A stretch of 64,000 nt of DNA from assembly GCF_002564105.1 (NCBI RefSeq), contig NZ_PDBX01000001.1:1364001-1428000 (forward strand), in the 5' to 3' direction. Position numbers and translations under genes: made by a program. The notes beneath the pieces are model-generated. The model was not told the DNA's origin. It saw only the letters and a list, made by a program, of their open reading frames with translations, and ran no database searches. Positions 1 through 9,260 of the stretch are shown piece by piece (position 1 is the first letter of the stretch; each line of letters opens with the position of its first letter). This stretch comes from Collimonas sp. PA-H2. GTDB lineage: Bacteria > Pseudomonadota > Gammaproteobacteria > Burkholderiales > Burkholderiaceae_D.

Positions 1-104
1 AGAGATCATCATCGGCAACCGCCCCGAAACCCAGTATCCATGCGCTAAACAGGCACAAAATGCCGAGCCGTACCGGGGCGGATTTTTTTAGTTTTTTTGT
101 TCAT
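1..104 (-). pseudogene. 5' end of an exported protein gene, out of frame in an A-run
   Basis: An ATG at 102-104 (minus strand) has AGGA about 8 bases upstream. Its frame closes after 19 codons. Deleting one A from either of two A7 runs just after the start (plus-strand T-runs 92-98 and 83-89) gives MNKKLKKSAPVRLGILCLFS followed by a hydrophobic stretch and an Ala/Asp-rich end, a convincing signal peptide that stays open to the window edge. So this is the start of a secreted protein gene that is either frameshifted, phase-variable, rescued by polymerase slippage, or hit by a sequencing error. The body lies outside the window, so no family can be named. Confidence 0.55.
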
Positions 105-173
105 ACTATTTTCCTAGCGGATCACACTGGTGCGCGCTAGAATCCCAAGACAAAATTTGGGAGGATTTGACCT

Positions 174-2867
174 GTGATGTGTACTACCCGTCGTTTCACA
201 CTAGCTGCTCTCGCCCTCAGCATCTCGTCATTCAACGCCGCAGCGGCGACCCCGAATGACACTGCACCGCTGGGAAAACTGCCGCGCTGGGCCCAGCCCC
301 TGGCGTATCACCTCGATTTGCGCGTCGACCCGCAACAGTCTGCCTACAGCGGCAGCGCCACCATCGATCTCGAACTCAAGCAAGCTGCCGATCACCTGTG
401 GCTGCACGGCCAGGACCTGAGCGTCGGCAAAGTCAGCCTGAGCGACAGCGCGAACCATATTCATGCCGCGCAATACAAGGTTGCCGCGAAAAAGGAAGGC
501 GTCGCCACTGTAGAGTTCGGCCAGACGCTGCCGGCCGGCCGCTATCGCATGACGCTGGAGTACAGCGCGCCGTTCAACCAGCAACTGGAAGGCGTGTACA
601 AGGTCAGCAGCCAAGGCGCGCCGTATGTCATCACGCAGATGGAAGCGATCAGCGCACGCTACGCCTTCCCCGGTTTCGACGAACCATCTTTCAAGACGCC
701 TTTCACGCTCAGCCTGACCGTGCCGGAAAACCAGGTCGCGGTCGCCAATACCCGGCAAGTGGCGGAAGAGAAGCTCGACAAGGGCTGGCGCAAGCTCAGC
801 TTCGCCGCCACCAGGCCGCTGCCGACCTATCTGGTGGCCTTCGCGGTCGGTCCGTGGGATGTGGTCGGCGGGCCGCAGATTCCAGCCACCCAATGGCGCG
901 CCCAGGCGACGACGCTGCGCGGCATTGCGCCGCACGGCGAAGGCGAGCGCATCAAGCCGGCGCTGGCGCAGACCCCGGCCATCATCACGGCGCTGGAAGA
1001 TTACTTCGGCTTCGGCTATCCCTTCGATAAGGTGGATTTGCTGGCCGCGCCCGACTTTGCCGCCGGCGCCATGGAAAATCCCGGGTTGGTCACCTTCCGC
1101 GATTACCTGATGCTGCTGGACGCCAACTCGCCGGCGCAAAATGTACGCAGCTCGTTCAACGTCAACGCCCATGAACTGGCGCACCAATGGTTCGGCGATA
1201 CCGTCACCATGCCATGGTGGGACGACCTGTGGCTGAACGAAGCGTTCGCCACCTGGATGCAGGCCAAGATCACGCAGCAGCTACACCCGGAATACCGCGC
1301 CGACCTGGGACTGATCAGCGGCGCCAACTACGCCATGCAAAGCGACAGCCTGGTCAGCGTGCGCAAGATCCGCCAGCCGATCACCGGCAACGGCGATATC
1401 GATACGGCTTTCGACGGCATAACCTACGAGAAAGGCGCCGCGGTCCTGAACATGTTCGAACGCTACCTCGGCGCGGACACTTTCCGCCAAGGCGTGCGCA
1501 CTTATATCAAGCAGCATCAGTTTGCCAGCGCCACCGCGGATGACCTGGTGAGCGCGCTGGCCAAGGCCTCGGGCAAGGACCAGCGCTTTGCCAAGGCCAT
1601 GCAGAGCTTCCTCGACCAGGCCGGCGTGCCGCTGGTCGACACTGCCCTCAGCATGGAAAACGGCAAGGCCGTGCTGCATCTGAAACAGCAGCGCTACCTG
1701 CCGCTCGGCTCCACTGGCGACGCCAAGCGGCTGTGGGGCATCCCGGTCTGCGTGCGCTATAGCATTGCCGGCGGCGACGCCAGGACGCAGTGCGAACTGC
1801 TGGATCAGGCGCAAGGCAAGATGGTGCTGCCCGGCGCCACTGCCGGCAGCTGGTACATGCCAAATGCAGACGCCGCCGGTTACTACCGTTTCGACATGGC
1901 GCGCGACGACCTGGCGCGCCTGACCAGCAACCTGGCGCAGCTGCCGGATACCGAACAACTGGCATACGCAGACGCCATCAATGCCGGTTTCGGCCGTGGC
2001 GACCTGGATGCCGCCGCAGTGCTGGCGGCCGCGCCGCGCCTGGCGCAGTCGAGCACGCGCGAAGTGGCGACGGCCCTGATTCCTACCCTCAAGTGGCTGG
2101 CGAAATACGAAGTCCGCAGCGACGCCCAGCGCAATCGCCTGACCGACCTGGCGCGTAAAATATATCTGCCGCGCCTGCAGCAGCTCGGCTACCAGCGCCG
2201 CGTCGGCGAAAGCCAGGACGATGCGCTGCTGCGCGCAGCGCTGGCCCAGTTCCTGGCGCTCGACGTCAAGTTGCCGGAAGTACGCCAGGCCCTGCTGCTG
2301 CAAGGCGGCAAAGCACTGGAGAAAAACGCTGACGGCAAGCTCGACCTGGCGGCAGCCAATCCTGACCTGCTGTGCGCCGTACTGTCGGTCACCGCGCAAG
2401 AACAAGGGACGCCGGCAGTCGACGTCTTGATCAAGGCGCTGGGCAATACCAGCGAACCGGCGCAGCGCATGGCGATCCTCAGCGGCCTGGGCGCCGCCAC
2501 CGCCTCGGCCAGCGCCCAGCGTGCACGCAACTTGGCGCTCGATCCGCTGGTCAAGGTCGGCGAAATGGGCACGCTGCTGCGCGCCAGCAGGGAAGACGGC
2601 GAAGGCCGCGAAGCCCTGTGGAAGTGGTTTACACTCAACCATGAACAGCTGATCAAGCGCAGCGGCGAATCCTCCGGCGGCCGTTTGCCGGACCTGGTAG
2701 CTGGCGACAGCTGCTCGCAAAGCGAGGCCGACCGCCTGAGCAGCTTCTTCCAGCCGTTGCTGGGGCAGTTGCCGGGCGCCGACCGCGGCCTGGCGCAAAC
2801 CCGCGAAAAGACCTTGCTATGCACGGCCTTGCGCGAAAAACAAGATCCGGCAGCGCTTCTGCATTGA
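174..2867 (+). CDS. M1 family zinc aminopeptidase, exported
   Basis: Gluzincin aminopeptidase that removes N-terminal residues from peptides. An N-terminal signal peptide (residues 1-25, ending in an Ala-rich region) predicts a periplasmic or outer-surface location. The exopeptidase motif GAMEN is at residues 298-302. The zinc site HELAHQW starts at H333, with H337 and the third ligand E356 in LWLNEAF. The roughly 350-residue helical C-terminal part matches the ERAP1-like domain of the family, and 897 residues is a usual length. GTG at 174 and ATG at 177 are both possible starts behind GGGAGGA at 159-165. A small hairpin (144-148 with 157-161) overlaps this ribosome site. A second secreted zinc peptidase follows, suggesting a peptide-scavenging pair. 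Confidence 0.93.
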   Translation: MMCTTRRFTLAALALSISSFNAAAATPNDTAPLGKLPRWAQPLAYHLDLRVDPQQSAYSGSATIDLELKQAADHLWLHGQDLSVGKVSLSDSANHIHAAQYKVAAKKEGVATVEFGQTLPAGRYRMTLEYSAPFNQQLEGVYKVSSQGAPYVITQMEAISARYAFPGFDEPSFKTPFTLSLTVPENQVAVANTRQVAEEKLDKGWRKLSFAATRPLPTYLVAFAVGPWDVVGGPQIPATQWRAQATTLRGIAPHGEGERIKPALAQTPAIITALEDYFGFGYPFDKVDLLAAPDFAAGAMENPGLVTFRDYLMLLDANSPAQNVRSSFNVNAHELAHQWFGDTVTMPWWDDLWLNEAFATWMQAKITQQLHPEYRADLGLISGANYAMQSDSLVSVRKIRQPITGNGDIDTAFDGITYEKGAAVLNMFERYLGADTFRQGVRTYIKQHQFASATADDLVSALAKASGKDQRFAKAMQSFLDQAGVPLVDTALSMENGKAVLHLKQQRYLPLGSTGDAKRLWGIPVCVRYSIAGGDARTQCELLDQAQGKMVLPGATAGSWYMPNADAAGYYRFDMARDDLARLTSNLAQLPDTEQLAYADAINAGFGRGDLDAAAVLAAAPRLAQSSTREVATALIPTLKWLAKYEVRSDAQRNRLTDLARKIYLPRLQQLGYQRRVGESQDDALLRAALAQFLALDVKLPEVRQALLLQGGKALEKNADGKLDLAAANPDLLCAVLSVTAQEQGTPAVDVLIKALGNTSEPAQRMAILSGLGAATASASAQRARNLALDPLVKVGEMGTLLRASREDGEGREALWKWFTLNHEQLIKRSGESSGGRLPDLVAGDSCSQSEADRLSSFFQPLLGQLPGADRGLAQTREKTLLCTALREKQDPAALLH

Positions 2868-2959
2868 AAGACGGACAATATAAATGAATCTGCAATAGTT
2901 TTTTAGAATGCCTTACCAGGCTGTTTTTTCCGATGACTTCTCATAAGGATTACTTACTC

Positions 2960-5041
2960 GTGAAACGCTCTCTCATCTGTGCAGCTGTGCTGACACTGGT
3001 TGCAGGCTATACCAGCTCCACCGCCAGTTTTGCCCAAACACCCCGCACCGTAGCTGCCGCCGCCATGACAAGCTCGGCCAAGCCGGCCAGCGGCATCGAC
3101 ATGACGAACGCCGACCTGGCGGTGCGCCCGCAGGACGACTTCTACAGCTACGTCAACGGCAGCTGGCTCAAGAAAACCGAAATCCCGGCCGACAAGTCGT
3201 CCTGGGGAGCTTTCTATGAGTTGCGTGAAAATTCGCTGACCCAGCTGCACACCATCGTCGATGCCGTCAGCGCCGAGAAAGACTTGAAGGCCGGCTCCAA
3301 CAAGCAAAAGATCGCCGACCTGTACGCCAGCTACATGGATGAGCCGGCGCTCGAAAAACTCGGCATCAAACCGCTTGAAGCGGAATTCGCCAGAGTCGAC
3401 GCCTTGAAAGACAAGAAACAGATCCCGGGTCTGATCGCCCATCTGAACAGCATCGGCGTCAATGCTCCCTACGACCTTGGCATCCACCAGGACGCCAAGG
3501 ATTCGAGCAAGGTCATCGCCGACCTCGGCCAGAGCGGCCTCGGCTTGCCTGACCGCGACTACTACCTGAAAGCCGACGACGCCAAGCTGAAGGACACGCT
3601 GGCCAAGTACCGTGCCCATGTCGCTTCCATGCTGACCATGTCCGGCGACAAGGCCGCCAAGAAAAACGCCGCCAGCATCGTCGCCCTGGAAACCGCACTG
3701 GCCAAGATCCAATGGACCAAGGTCGAGCTGCGCGATCCGGTCAAGGCTTACAACCGGGTGGAACTGGACCAGCTGCATACGCTGGCGCCGCACTTCGAGT
3801 GGGATGGCTACCTGGCCGGCGCCGGTCTGAAAGACAAGGTCAGCTACCTGGTGATCAGCCAGCCAACCTACATCAAAGGCCTCGACAAGATCCTGCAAGA
3901 CACGCCGCTGCCGGTCTGGAAAGCGTATTTCAAATGGCATGTGCTGAGCAGCTACGCATCTCAGCTGTCGAAAGAATATGTCGACCAGAACTTCTCGTTC
4001 AAGGGTACTGTGCTGCGCGGCGTGCCGCAAAACGAGCCACGCTGGAAACGCGGCATCAGTGTGGTCGAAGCCGGCATCGGCGAAGGCCTGGGCCAGCTGT
4101 ATGTCGAGCAGTTCTTCCCGCCTGAGAACAAGGCGCGCATGGAAAAACTGGTGGCCAACCTGATCGCCGCCTACAACCACAGCATCGACGGCCTGGACTG
4201 GATGGGTCCCGACACCAAGAAGCAGGCGCAAAAGAAATTGTCGACCTTGATGCTGAAGATCGGCTATCCGGACAAGTGGCGCGATTATTCGAACCTGAGC
4301 ATCAAGCGTGACGACCTGGTCGGCAACACCATGCGCGCCAGCGAATTCGAATTCAAGCGCAATATCGACAAGCTGGGCAAGCCGGTCGACCGCGCAGAAT
4401 GGGGCATGACGCCGCAGACCGTGAACGCCTACTACAACCCGGAACTCAACGAAATCGTGTTCCCGGCAGCGATCCTGCAGCCGCCGTTCTTCAATGCCAA
4501 CGCGGATGACGCAGTCAACTACGGCGGCATCGGCGGCGTGATCGGCCATGAAATCAGCCACGGCTTCGACGACCAGGGCAGCCAGTACGATGAAATCGGC
4601 AACCTGCGCGACTGGTGGACCAAGGAAGACCACGAGAAATTCGCGGTCAAGACCAAGGCCTTGGTGCAGCAATACAATGCCTACAGCCCGGTCGCCGGCT
4701 ACAAGGTCAACGGTGAACTGACCCTGGGCGAGAACATCGCCGACAACTCCGGCCTGGCGATCGCCTACAAGGCTTACCACCTGTCGCTGGACGGCAAGAC
4801 TCCGCCGGTGATCGACGGCCTCACCGGCGACCAGCGCCTGTATCTGGGCTGGGGCCAGGTATGGCGCGCCAAGGTGCGCGATGCGCAAGCTATCGTGTAC
4901 GTGAAAACCGATCCGCACTCGCCGCCACGCTTCCGCGGCAACGGCACGCTGGGCAACCAGCCCGGCTTCTACAGCGCCTTTGACGTCAAGCCTGGCGACA
5001 AGATGTATCTGCCGCCGGAACAGCGCGTCATCATGTGGTAA
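2960..5041 (+). CDS. M13 family zinc metallopeptidase (neprilysin/PepO-like), exported
   Basis: Endopeptidase of the neprilysin family acting on oligopeptides. The GTG at 2960 is preferred over the ATG at 2933 because AAGGAT lies 9 bases before it and the product then begins directly with a signal peptide. Catalytic features in this numbering are HEISH at 530-534 and the third zinc ligand E591 in GENIADNSG. The N-terminal M13 domain carries the usual DDFYSYVNGSWL segment. The length of 693 residues is normal. It lies 92 bases downstream of the M1 peptidase with no clear terminator between them, so the two may be co-transcribed. A strong terminator follows. Confidence 0.93.
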   Translation: MKRSLICAAVLTLVAGYTSSTASFAQTPRTVAAAAMTSSAKPASGIDMTNADLAVRPQDDFYSYVNGSWLKKTEIPADKSSWGAFYELRENSLTQLHTIVDAVSAEKDLKAGSNKQKIADLYASYMDEPALEKLGIKPLEAEFARVDALKDKKQIPGLIAHLNSIGVNAPYDLGIHQDAKDSSKVIADLGQSGLGLPDRDYYLKADDAKLKDTLAKYRAHVASMLTMSGDKAAKKNAASIVALETALAKIQWTKVELRDPVKAYNRVELDQLHTLAPHFEWDGYLAGAGLKDKVSYLVISQPTYIKGLDKILQDTPLPVWKAYFKWHVLSSYASQLSKEYVDQNFSFKGTVLRGVPQNEPRWKRGISVVEAGIGEGLGQLYVEQFFPPENKARMEKLVANLIAAYNHSIDGLDWMGPDTKKQAQKKLSTLMLKIGYPDKWRDYSNLSIKRDDLVGNTMRASEFEFKRNIDKLGKPVDRAEWGMTPQTVNAYYNPELNEIVFPAAILQPPFFNANADDAVNYGGIGGVIGHEISHGFDDQGSQYDEIGNLRDWWTKEDHEKFAVKTKALVQQYNAYSPVAGYKVNGELTLGENIADNSGLAIAYKAYHLSLDGKTPPVIDGLTGDQRLYLGWGQVWRAKVRDAQAIVYVKTDPHSPPRFRGNGTLGNQPGFYSAFDVKPGDKMYLPPEQRVIMW

Positions 5042-5060
5042 CAACTGCCGCAGCAAGCTA

Positions 5061-5090
5061 AAAGCCACCGGTCATCCCGGTGGCTTTTTT
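5061..5090 (+). terminator. Rho-independent terminator of the M13 peptidase gene
   Basis: Stem AAAGCCACCGG pairs with CCGGTGGCTTT around a short loop and runs into a T-tract, 20 bases after the stop codon. Confidence 0.9.
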
Positions 5091-5126
5091 ATTTTGCGCT
5101 TGAGACGCGGGTAGCGCCCCGCACCT

Positions 5127-5166
5127 TCGCATTGATTCGCATTGATTCGCATTGACTCGCATTCAT
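5127..5166. repeat. Short tandem repeat, 10-bp unit, four copies
   Basis: The unit TTCGCATTGA occurs three times in a row, followed by the variant CTCGCATTCA. It sits between the terminator and the next promoter. No function is evident; the unit length is close to one helical turn. Confidence 0.85.
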
Positions 5167-5248
5167 GCGCCAGGCCTATTCCGGCAACGAGTGGAAAAAG
5201 TCATTTCCACCCAGCAAGCACTAACTACTGCCAAAATTACCCTTTCTT

Positions 5249-5277
5249 TTGTTTTCTTCTAGCAATATATCTATAAT
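5249..5277 (+). promoter_or_regulatory. Sigma-70-type promoter of the binding-protein gene
   Basis: TTGTTT at 5249-5254, a 17-base spacer and a perfect TATAAT at 5272-5277. Its position means the gene must start downstream, which supports ATG 5357. Confidence 0.65.
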
Positions 5278-5356
5278 ACGCAGCGGCGCCATGCGAGAAG
5301 GTATGATTCATGCTTGCTCCATTCCATCGCTTGATCAACATCAGAAAGTGGCAATC

Positions 5357-6511
5357 ATGCATCTGCACCGTCGTCTCTTATCCTTTGTACTGCCTCTCAT
5401 CATCGGCGTCTGCAGCCCACTGACCGCCAGCTTTGCCGAATCCGGCGTCACCGACCAGAAAATCCTGCTGGGACAGTCGGCAGCGTTTTCCGGCCCGGCC
5501 GCGCAGCTGGGGATACAGATGAATGCCGGCGCCAAGGCCTACTTCGATTCGGTGAACGAGCAAGGCGGCGTGTTTGGACGCCGTATCGAGATCATCAAGG
5601 CCGACGATAAGTATGAAGCTGACCTGGCCGCCGCCAACACCAAGCGGCTGATTGAAAAAGACGATGTATTCGCCTTGTTCGGCTACGTCGGCACGCCGAC
5701 CAGCAATGCCGCCTTGCCGATTTTCACGGAAGCCGGCGTGCCGTTTTTCGCGCCGGTCACCGGCGCCCAATCGCTGCGCGAGCCGCTCAACCGCCAGGTC
5801 TTCAACGTTCGCGCCAGCTACTTCGACGAAACCGAACATCTGGTCGAAAAACTGGCGAACGTCGGCATCAAGAGCATCGCAGTGTTCTACCAGAACGACG
5901 CCTATGGCCGCGCCGGACTGGAAGGCGTGCAGCGGGCCTTGAAGAAATTGAATCTGGAAATGGTCGAATCGGCCACGGTGGAACGCAACAGCACGGACGT
6001 CAGCAAGGCCGTCGGCAAAATCCTGCCGAAACGTCCCGCCGCTGTGATCCAGATCAGCGCCTATGCTTCGTGCGCCGCTTACATCAAGGAAATGCGCAAG
6101 GCTGGCTACAACGGCCAGTTCTATAACGTCTCGTTCGTCGGCAGCCAGGCACTGGCCGATACGCTGGGCAAGGAAGGCGAAGGCGTGGTGATTTCCCAGG
6201 TTGTGCCATTCCCGTGGAGTTCGTCGGCGCCAGTGGTCGCCGAATATGTCAAGCTGATGGAAAAATCCGGCGTCAAGGAATCCAACTTTTCCAGCCTGGA
6301 AGGATTTATCGCGGCCAAGGTATTTGTCGAGGGGCTGAAGCGCGCCGGCAAGGATTTGACGCGGGCAAAACTGGTCAAGGCGCTGGAATCGATCAACATG
6401 AAGAACTACAACGGCGGCGGTTTCGACGTCAACTTCAGCGGCAGCAATCATAACGGCTCGACGTTCGTCGACATGACCATGATCACCAAGGACAAGAAAT
6501 TCCTGAACTGA
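5357..6511 (+). CDS. ABC transporter substrate-binding protein, branched-chain amino acid (LivJ-like) type
   Basis: Periplasmic binding protein that would deliver a ligand (branched-chain amino acid, amide or aromatic compound; not determinable) to an ABC importer. From ATG 5357 the protein starts with MHLHRRLLSFVLPL, a signal peptide cleaved near SFAES; starts further upstream lie in the promoter. The mature part has the type I binding-fold features: ILLGQSAAFSGPAA, a GGVFGRRIEI segment, and ALFGYVGTPTSNAALP around residues 100-120. Length is 384 residues. No permease or ATPase genes are adjacent, so it is an orphan subunit here. It is followed by a bidirectional terminator. Confidence 0.88.
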   Translation: MHLHRRLLSFVLPLIIGVCSPLTASFAESGVTDQKILLGQSAAFSGPAAQLGIQMNAGAKAYFDSVNEQGGVFGRRIEIIKADDKYEADLAAANTKRLIEKDDVFALFGYVGTPTSNAALPIFTEAGVPFFAPVTGAQSLREPLNRQVFNVRASYFDETEHLVEKLANVGIKSIAVFYQNDAYGRAGLEGVQRALKKLNLEMVESATVERNSTDVSKAVGKILPKRPAAVIQISAYASCAAYIKEMRKAGYNGQFYNVSFVGSQALADTLGKEGEGVVISQVVPFPWSSSAPVVAEYVKLMEKSGVKESNFSSLEGFIAAKVFVEGLKRAGKDLTRAKLVKALESINMKNYNGGGFDVNFSGSNHNGSTFVDMTMITKDKKFLN

Positions 6512-6530
6512 TATGCCTGTGGGCAGCAGC

Positions 6531-6560
6531 AAAAAAAATCCGGCAATTGCCGGATTTTTT
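6531..6560. terminator. Bidirectional terminator between convergent genes
   Basis: TCCGGC and GCCGGA form a stem around AATT, flanked by an A-run on one side and a T-run on the other, so it can stop transcription from both strands. Confidence 0.88.
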
Positions 6561-6566
6561 GTTTCA

Positions 6567-7499
6567 TCAGACCGGCGTCAACACCGCCTGTCCGGAGAAA
6601 TGGCGCTGGCTGTTTTCCAGGAACAGACGCACGGTTTCGGCCACCGACTCCGGCGACCATCCGGCCACATGCGGCGTCAACACTGCATTCGGCAAACCCA
6701 GCAATTCTGCCGGCGGCAGCGGCTCGCTCTCATAAACATCGAGGCCAGCGCCGCCCAGCCGGCTCTCGCGCAGGGCTCGCGCCAGTGCCGCGGTATCGAT
6801 CACGCTGCCGCGCGCGATATTGACGACAAACCCCTGCGGCCCCAATGCATCCAGCACCGCCGCGCCCACCATGTGGCGGGTGCCGGCGCCGCCCGGCGTG
6901 GCGATCACCAGGAAGTCAGTCCATTCGGCCAGGGCCTGCAGCGTCGCAAAATAAGTGAACGCTACATCATCGCGCGGCGAGCGGTTGTGATAGCCGATGG
7001 CCATGTCGAAAGCGGCGGCGCGGCGCGCGATCTGCTTGCCGATCGTGCCCAGTCCGACGATCCCCAGCCGCTTGCCGGAGACGCTGGGCGGCAAAGGCAG
7101 TGCATCGCGCCAGACGCCCTGGTGCAGCGCCACGCCCAGCTGCGGAATGCCGCGCACCGTCGCCAGCAGCAGGCCCATGGCGTGATCGGCAACGCAGGCG
7201 TCATTGGTGCCGGCGCCGTTGGCGACCGTGATGCCGCGCTCGCGCGCAGCTGCCACATCGATGTTTTCAAAACCTGCGCCTAGCGCGCAGATCAGTTCCA
7301 GTTTGGGCAAGGCGGCAATTTCCTGCGCCCGCAGGCCGATCGAGCCGATGGTCAGCACCGCCCGTATCTGCTCTGCATGGCTGGAGATGGCGTCGCTGCG
7401 TTGCGCAGCCGTAGGGGCATAGACGATCTGCCATTCTTGCGCAATGCGCTGCAGACTTTGTTCGGACAAAGGATTAAGAATCAGAAGAGTGGAAAGCAT
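6567..7499 (-). CDS. D-isomer 2-hydroxyacid dehydrogenase (NAD-dependent)
   Basis: Reduces a 2-oxoacid to the D-2-hydroxyacid (glyoxylate/hydroxypyruvate reductase-like; the exact substrate is not deducible). Features are the Rossmann motif GIVGLGTIGKQIA, the substrate arginine in NIARGSVID, and the catalytic histidine in LTPHVAGWSPE near the C-terminus. The start MLSTLLILN at 7499 gives 310 residues, typical of the family; upstream in-frame residues are basic and Cys-rich and unlike it. The gene stands alone, convergent to the binding-protein gene. Confidence 0.88.
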   Translation of the reverse strand: MLSTLLILNPLSEQSLQRIAQEWQIVYAPTAAQRSDAISSHAEQIRAVLTIGSIGLRAQEIAALPKLELICALGAGFENIDVAAARERGITVANGAGTNDACVADHAMGLLLATVRGIPQLGVALHQGVWRDALPLPPSVSGKRLGIVGLGTIGKQIARRAAAFDMAIGYHNRSPRDDVAFTYFATLQALAEWTDFLVIATPGGAGTRHMVGAAVLDALGPQGFVVNIARGSVIDTAALARALRESRLGGAGLDVYESEPLPPAELLGLPNAVLTPHVAGWSPESVAETVRLFLENSQRHFSGQAVLTPV

Positions 7500-8032
7500 G
7501 GGATGCCAGGAGGTGGATGAAACGTTCCGCGCCGAATGCGCAATGCTGGTAATGATAGCGGTGAAATCCGGACCATGCTTGAGCGAGCTCACCCGGCAAC
7601 CCGGCTTACACGTGCACAACTGACACCGATTTCTTTCATTGTTACTTTTGTACGCCGGAAAACTGCCTGGCGCCGCGATGCGCCCAGGATCCTTGCCGTG
7701 CAATGCGCCTAATCCAACAAGCCTTCAACTTATTTCCCAAGCGTATTAAATACTTAACAATAAGTAACAGTTAAATCACATTTTTTATTATAAGATTTAC
7801 ATTACTCAACAATAACATCCGGAATCAAGATATTTCCTTAAAAGAAACTTGCCCATAAGAATAATTAAGCATCGATGTCATGCTTGTCGCTGCCCGACGT
7901 AGTCGGGGGCAGTCGACTTCCCCCTCGGTTCGGGGCCCATGCCGGATAGGCGCTCGCAGCAAGAACATCATGGCCCTGACAAGACTGATCTCGCCAGGCC
8001 GGCTTTTTAACTCGAACAGCCGAGTGTATAAA
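7500..8032. other. Long AT-rich leader region before the exopolysaccharide locus
   Basis: About 530 bases without a supported gene. Bases 7730-7870 are strikingly AT-rich for this genome. A hairpin-forming stretch, CTGCCCGAC at 7890-7898 with GTCGGGGGCAG at 7902-7912, lies about 120 bases before the epimerase start. This is probably a promoter plus a long 5' leader, but no clear promoter boxes or known riboswitch were recognised. Confidence 0.5.
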
Positions 8033-9223
8033 GTGAAAGTTCTATCTATTTTCGGGACACGCCCGGAGGCGGTAAAAATGGCTCCGGTGCTGCGGGTGCT
8101 GGCACGCGAAGCGAGCATCCAGTCGCTGGTGTGCGTCACCGGCCAGCACCGGCTCATGCTGCAGCAGGTGCTGGATCTGTTCAACATCAAGGTCGATCAC
8201 AGTCTCGACGTCATGCTGCCGGACCAGAGCCTGAACGGCTTGAGCGCGCGCCTGATCGGCTTGCTCGACCCGGTGCTCGATGCTACCCGGCCGGACCGCA
8301 TCCTGGTGCACGGCGACACCACCACCGCCATGATCGCCGCCCTTACCGCCTTCCATCGCCGGATACCGGTGGCCCATGTCGAAGCCGGCCTGCGCACCGG
8401 CGACCTGACGCAACCCTGGCCGGAAGAAATGAACCGCCGCTACGTCGATGTGGTGAGCGACCTGCTGCTGGCGCCCACCGCCAGGGCCAAGAGCAGCCTG
8501 GCGGCGGAGCACCTTGCCGGCCGGGTGGTCATCACCGGCAACACGGTGATCGATGCGCTGCGCCTGACGACCGAATCGATAGCCTGCGACCGCAAGTTGC
8601 GCGAGCGCCTCGACGCCCACTTCCCTTACCTGCGTGCCGATAAAAAGCTGCTGCTGGTGACCGGCCACCGGCGCGAGAATTTCGGCCCCGGGTTCGCCGA
8701 AATTTGCAATGCGCTGGCGATATTGTCGCGCCGCTCCGATATACAGATCGTCTATCCGGTACACCTCAATCCGAACGTGCAGGGACCGGTGCAGGCGGCC
8801 TTGGCGCAGCTGCCGAATATCCATCTGATCGAACCGCTGGACTATCTGCTGTTTGTGCGGCTGATGCAACATTCTCACGTAATCCTGACCGACTCCGGCG
8901 GTGTGCAGGAAGAGGCGCCGTCGCTCGGCAAGCCGGTGCTGGTGATGCGCAATGTCACGGAACGGCCGGAAGCGGTAGCCGCCGGCACCGTGCAACTGGT
9001 CGGCACCGACGCCGCGCGCATCGTCGCCGCAGTGACCCGGCTTTACGAAGACGACGCCATCTGGCAGCTGGCGACGCAACGCGTCAATCCCTATGGCGAC
9101 GGTCATGCGGCGGAGCGGATCGCCGCTGTGCTGTGCGGCAGGGAGATCGATGAATTTGGTGTGGAAAAATTTGAACAACTGGAAAAAATACGTCTGGTCG
9201 CGAAGAGCTTTCAAAAAATATAG
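8033..9223 (+). CDS. wecB: UDP-N-acetylglucosamine 2-epimerase (non-hydrolysing)
   Basis: Interconverts UDP-GlcNAc and UDP-ManNAc, providing a sugar nucleotide for polysaccharide synthesis. Family motifs in order: FGTRPEAVKMAPVL, VHGDTTTAM, HVEAGLRTGD, PWPEEMNRRY, TGHRRENFG and LTDSGGVQEEAPSLGKPVL. The GTG at 8033 starts VKVLSIFGTRPE as in relatives; open sequence upstream (ATG 7970 or the ATG at 7880) would add an unrelated basic tail. The C-terminus (about 25 residues beyond the usual end) is slightly long. First gene of a seven-gene operon, 37 bases before the synthase gene, so UDP-ManNAc is a likely precursor of its polymer. Confidence 0.92.
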   Translation: MKVLSIFGTRPEAVKMAPVLRVLAREASIQSLVCVTGQHRLMLQQVLDLFNIKVDHSLDVMLPDQSLNGLSARLIGLLDPVLDATRPDRILVHGDTTTAMIAALTAFHRRIPVAHVEAGLRTGDLTQPWPEEMNRRYVDVVSDLLLAPTARAKSSLAAEHLAGRVVITGNTVIDALRLTTESIACDRKLRERLDAHFPYLRADKKLLLVTGHRRENFGPGFAEICNALAILSRRSDIQIVYPVHLNPNVQGPVQAALAQLPNIHLIEPLDYLLFVRLMQHSHVILTDSGGVQEEAPSLGKPVLVMRNVTERPEAVAAGTVQLVGTDAARIVAAVTRLYEDDAIWQLATQRVNPYGDGHAAERIAAVLCGREIDEFGVEKFEQLEKIRLVAKSFQKI

Positions 9224-9260
9224 ACGCGCGGCTAGTGTTGCGGCGGAATCAGGGAGAAAT

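Noticed and set aside
1281..2798. 505-codon minus-strand frame opposite the M1 peptidase
   Set aside because: Same reason: no motif, no ribosome site, and the plus strand has a complete M1 enzyme.
2954..5068. Long minus-strand open frame (704 codons) opposite the M13 peptidase
   Set aside because: Long antisense frames are expected in GC-rich genes with strong third-position bias; the product is low-complexity in His, Gln and Val and lacks any domain.
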